A stretch of DNA of 7,417 bases from assembly GCA_002315335.1 (NCBI GenBank), contig DCGW01000055.1, positions 12,970 through 20,386 of the forward strand, given 5' to 3'. Under the pieces are notes generated by a model, which ran no database searches, was not told the origin of the DNA, and saw only the letters and a list, made by a program, of their open reading frames with translations. A program made the position numbers and the translations under genes. Every line of letters starts with the position of its first letter. Within the stretch, counting starts at the first letter, position 1. Positions 6,864 to 7,417 of this stretch are shown here, in pieces. The stretch is from Firmicutes bacterium UBA1768. Its GTDB lineage: Bacteria > Bacillota > Clostridia > Peptostreptococcales > Anaerovoracaceae.

Positions 6864-6894
6864 TTATCCACAGGTTATCCACAGATTTTTCACA
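6864..6894 (+). promoter_or_regulatory. Array of three DnaA boxes at 11-base spacing
   Basis: TTATCCACA at 6864-6872 and again at 6875-6883 are exact consensus boxes. TTTTTCACA at 6886-6894 fits the relaxed form TTWTNCACA. All three have the same direction and their starts are 11 bases apart, about one helical turn, so DnaA would bind on one face of the DNA. A/T-rich DNA follows to the right. Such an arrangement is typical of replication origins, dnaA promoters and DnaA-titration sites. No dnaA or dnaN gene is in the window, so the role is undecided. Confidence 0.75.
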
Positions 6895-7035
6895 GCAATT
6901 CAATAACCATTTTTGAACCACCATGGAGAAAATTTCCATATTTGAAAAAGGTTCACAAGAAACTGTTTTTCGGAAAAGAAAAAGAGATTTACATAAATAA
7001 CTTTGGTTTATTCGCCAGCAATTTCACATTCATGA

Positions 7036-7068
7036 AAAAACCGCCTGGCATTTGGCCAAACGGTTTTT
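7036..7068. terminator. Bidirectional intrinsic terminator
   Basis: AAAAACCG (7036-7043) pairs with CGGTTTTT (7061-7068). After a two-base mismatch on each side, TGGC pairs with GCCA around the loop ATTTG. The A run on the left and T run on the right give a terminator on both strands; the - strand tail has six T. It lies downstream of the - strand coding sequence at the right edge and is its likely transcription end. Confidence 0.7.
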
Positions 7069-7075
7069 GCGCTAC

Positions 7076-7239
7076 GTTTATTTGCTCGATTATATCGAAT
7101 TGACACACGTAAATGCTGATGATTAGCTTGTCATCCTGCTCTTCAGGACGGTTTCTATGTAGTCAAACAGCGGTTTTAATTCTTTCGGAACCTTGCTTGG
7201 TTCGTAATATGTGATATAGGCTAGTTTGATAAACAACGC
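7076..7239 (-). pseudogene. Frameshifted coding remnant, possibly from an Rpn-type protein
   Basis: Downstream of the repeat protein's stop, another - strand frame reads LFIKLAYITYYEPSKV and continues KELKPLFDYIETV, ending at a TAA at 7123. It has no good start and is closed upstream by TAA (7240-7242). Near 7144 a one-base shift opens a frame continuing EEQDDKLIISIYVCQFDIIEQ down to about 7076. Joined, the two pieces read as one amphipathic, coding-like stretch. The order 'E-L-x-x-L-F-D-Y-I ... I-x-x-x-V-x-x-F' resembles the middle part of clostridial Rpn/PD-(D/E)XK family proteins, judged from memory only. It would then be the leftover of a second, broken copy. It might instead be a short unknown gene or chance. 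Confidence 0.35.
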
Positions 7240-7417
7240 TTAATTGTTGCTTCATCAAAACCAGAGTCCTCTGCTGCTTCTGTAATGGTAAGTCGGCCTT
7301 TTTTGATTAACTCAACAAGTATGTTTAATCGCCCTTCTTGGCGACCTTCTTCGCGTCCTTCTTCGCGCCCTTCTTGGCGACCTTCTTCGCGCCCTTCTTC
7401 ACGTCCTTCTTCACGTT
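7221..7417 (-). CDS. C-terminal end of an Rpn-type (PD-(D/E)XK nuclease 'transposase') protein, 5'-partial
   Basis: The frame is open from the window's right edge to a TAG at 7221-7223 and gives 64 visible residues. The first 28 are seven four-residue units, R-E-E-G or R-Q-E-G, a highly charged helical linker. A tail of 36 residues follows, RLNILVELIKKGRLTITEAA and then EDSGFDEATIKRCLSN, which looks like a small helix-turn-helix-like end. This combination is common at the C-terminus of Rpn family recombination-promoting nucleases annotated as 'PD-(D/E)XK nuclease family transposase'. Known members cut DNA and promote RecA-independent recombination. The nuclease domain itself lies outside the window, so the family is an inference from the tail. 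The gene converges on ttcA; a terminator at 7036-7068 is well placed for it. Confidence 0.65.
   Translation of the reverse strand, partial: REEGREEGREEGRQEGREEGREEGRQEGRLNILVELIKKGRLTITEAAEDSGFDEATIKRCLSN
7330..7417. repeat. 12-bp tandem repeat, seven full units plus four bases
   Basis: Units of the form CG-N-CCTTCTT-NN run from 7330 to 7413 and continue past the window edge. There is also a 36-base higher order: units 1-3 (7330-7365) and 4-6 (7366-7401) are identical at 34 of 36 bases. The length keeps the - strand frame, each unit encoding R-E/Q-E-G. Copy number probably changes by replication slippage. Confidence 0.9.

Larger units (their letters stand above)
6671..7075. other. Gene-poor gap between converging genes
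   Basis: No credible gene was found here. The only long open frame (6696-7103, +) has no family resemblance, no ribosome binding site, and runs through DnaA boxes and a terminator. The stretch holds a GC-rich piece near 6690-6720, then DnaA-box-like nonamers, a perfect 12-base palindrome, A/T-rich sequence from about 6895 to 7035 rich in A runs, and an intrinsic terminator at the right end. Confidence 0.7.

Noticed and set aside
7020..7028. Further DnaA box AATTTCACA; also AATTCCACA (reverse strand, 6732-6740) and AGGTTCACA (near 6949)
   Set aside because: Each has two or more mismatches in the first three bases of the nonamer, so they are not counted with the array.
6696..7103. 135-residue + strand open frame after ttcA
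   Set aside because: It has no family resemblance and no ribosome binding site, and it runs through the DnaA boxes, the palindrome and a terminator. Its composition reflects A-rich non-coding DNA.
7100..7128. + strand promoter starting with a perfect TTGACA at 7100
   Set aside because: No acceptable -10 sequence lies at 16-18 bases, and no gene follows on the + strand.
7330..7417. CRISPR-like array at the right edge
   Set aside because: The repeats are directly adjacent 12-base units with no spacers and encode an in-frame R-E/Q-E-G repeat on the - strand.

Overview
The window looks like chromosomal DNA from a low-to-mid GC Gram-positive anaerobe, most likely of class Clostridia. The evidence is the strong purine-rich ribosome binding sites, the YlmH (S4-domain) gene, an exported subtilase with S-layer homology (SLH) repeats, a short TtcA-type tRNA thiolase, and an Rpn-type protein tail made of Arg-Glu-Glu-Gly repeats. 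The genus cannot be told from this sequence.

Layout. From 1 to about 6660 every gene lies on the + strand. First comes the 3' end of an M23 (LytM) cell-wall peptidase gene, cut by the window edge (1-342). It is followed closely by recJ (372-2066) and ylmH (2086-2844), spaced like an operon. After about 100 bases comes a secreted subtilisin-like protease with a C-terminal SLH region (2946-4712), then a histidine-phosphatase gene (4783-5433). A 128-base gap holds a good sigma-A-type promoter candidate, and crcB (fluoride channel, 5562-5930) and a ttcA-family gene (5964-6659) follow as a probable two-gene unit.

From about 6660 to 7417 the character changes. There is no convincing gene between 6660 and about 7075. 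Instead there is a compact set of DnaA-box-like nonamers: three in the same direction at exact 11-base steps (6864, 6875, 6886) and two more within 90 bases upstream. Hairpins lie around them. At the right edge, on the - strand, is the 3' end of a gene encoding a 12-bp tandem repeat (R-E/Q-E-G units) and a short helical C-terminus, typical of the Rpn/PD-(D/E)XK nuclease 'transposase' family. Just downstream of its stop is what looks like a frameshifted remnant of a related coding region, then a bidirectional intrinsic terminator.

How the genes fit together. The left part mixes envelope functions (M23 peptidase, SLH-anchored protease) with housekeeping ones (RecJ single-strand exonuclease, YlmH RNA-binding protein, fluoride export, tRNA thiolation). 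There is no clear single pathway. The most unusual element is the DnaA-box cluster in the gap between converging genes. It could be a replication origin, a DnaA-titration site or a DnaA-regulated control region. Because all the genes to its left are transcribed toward it, a chromosomal oriC is not the automatic reading.
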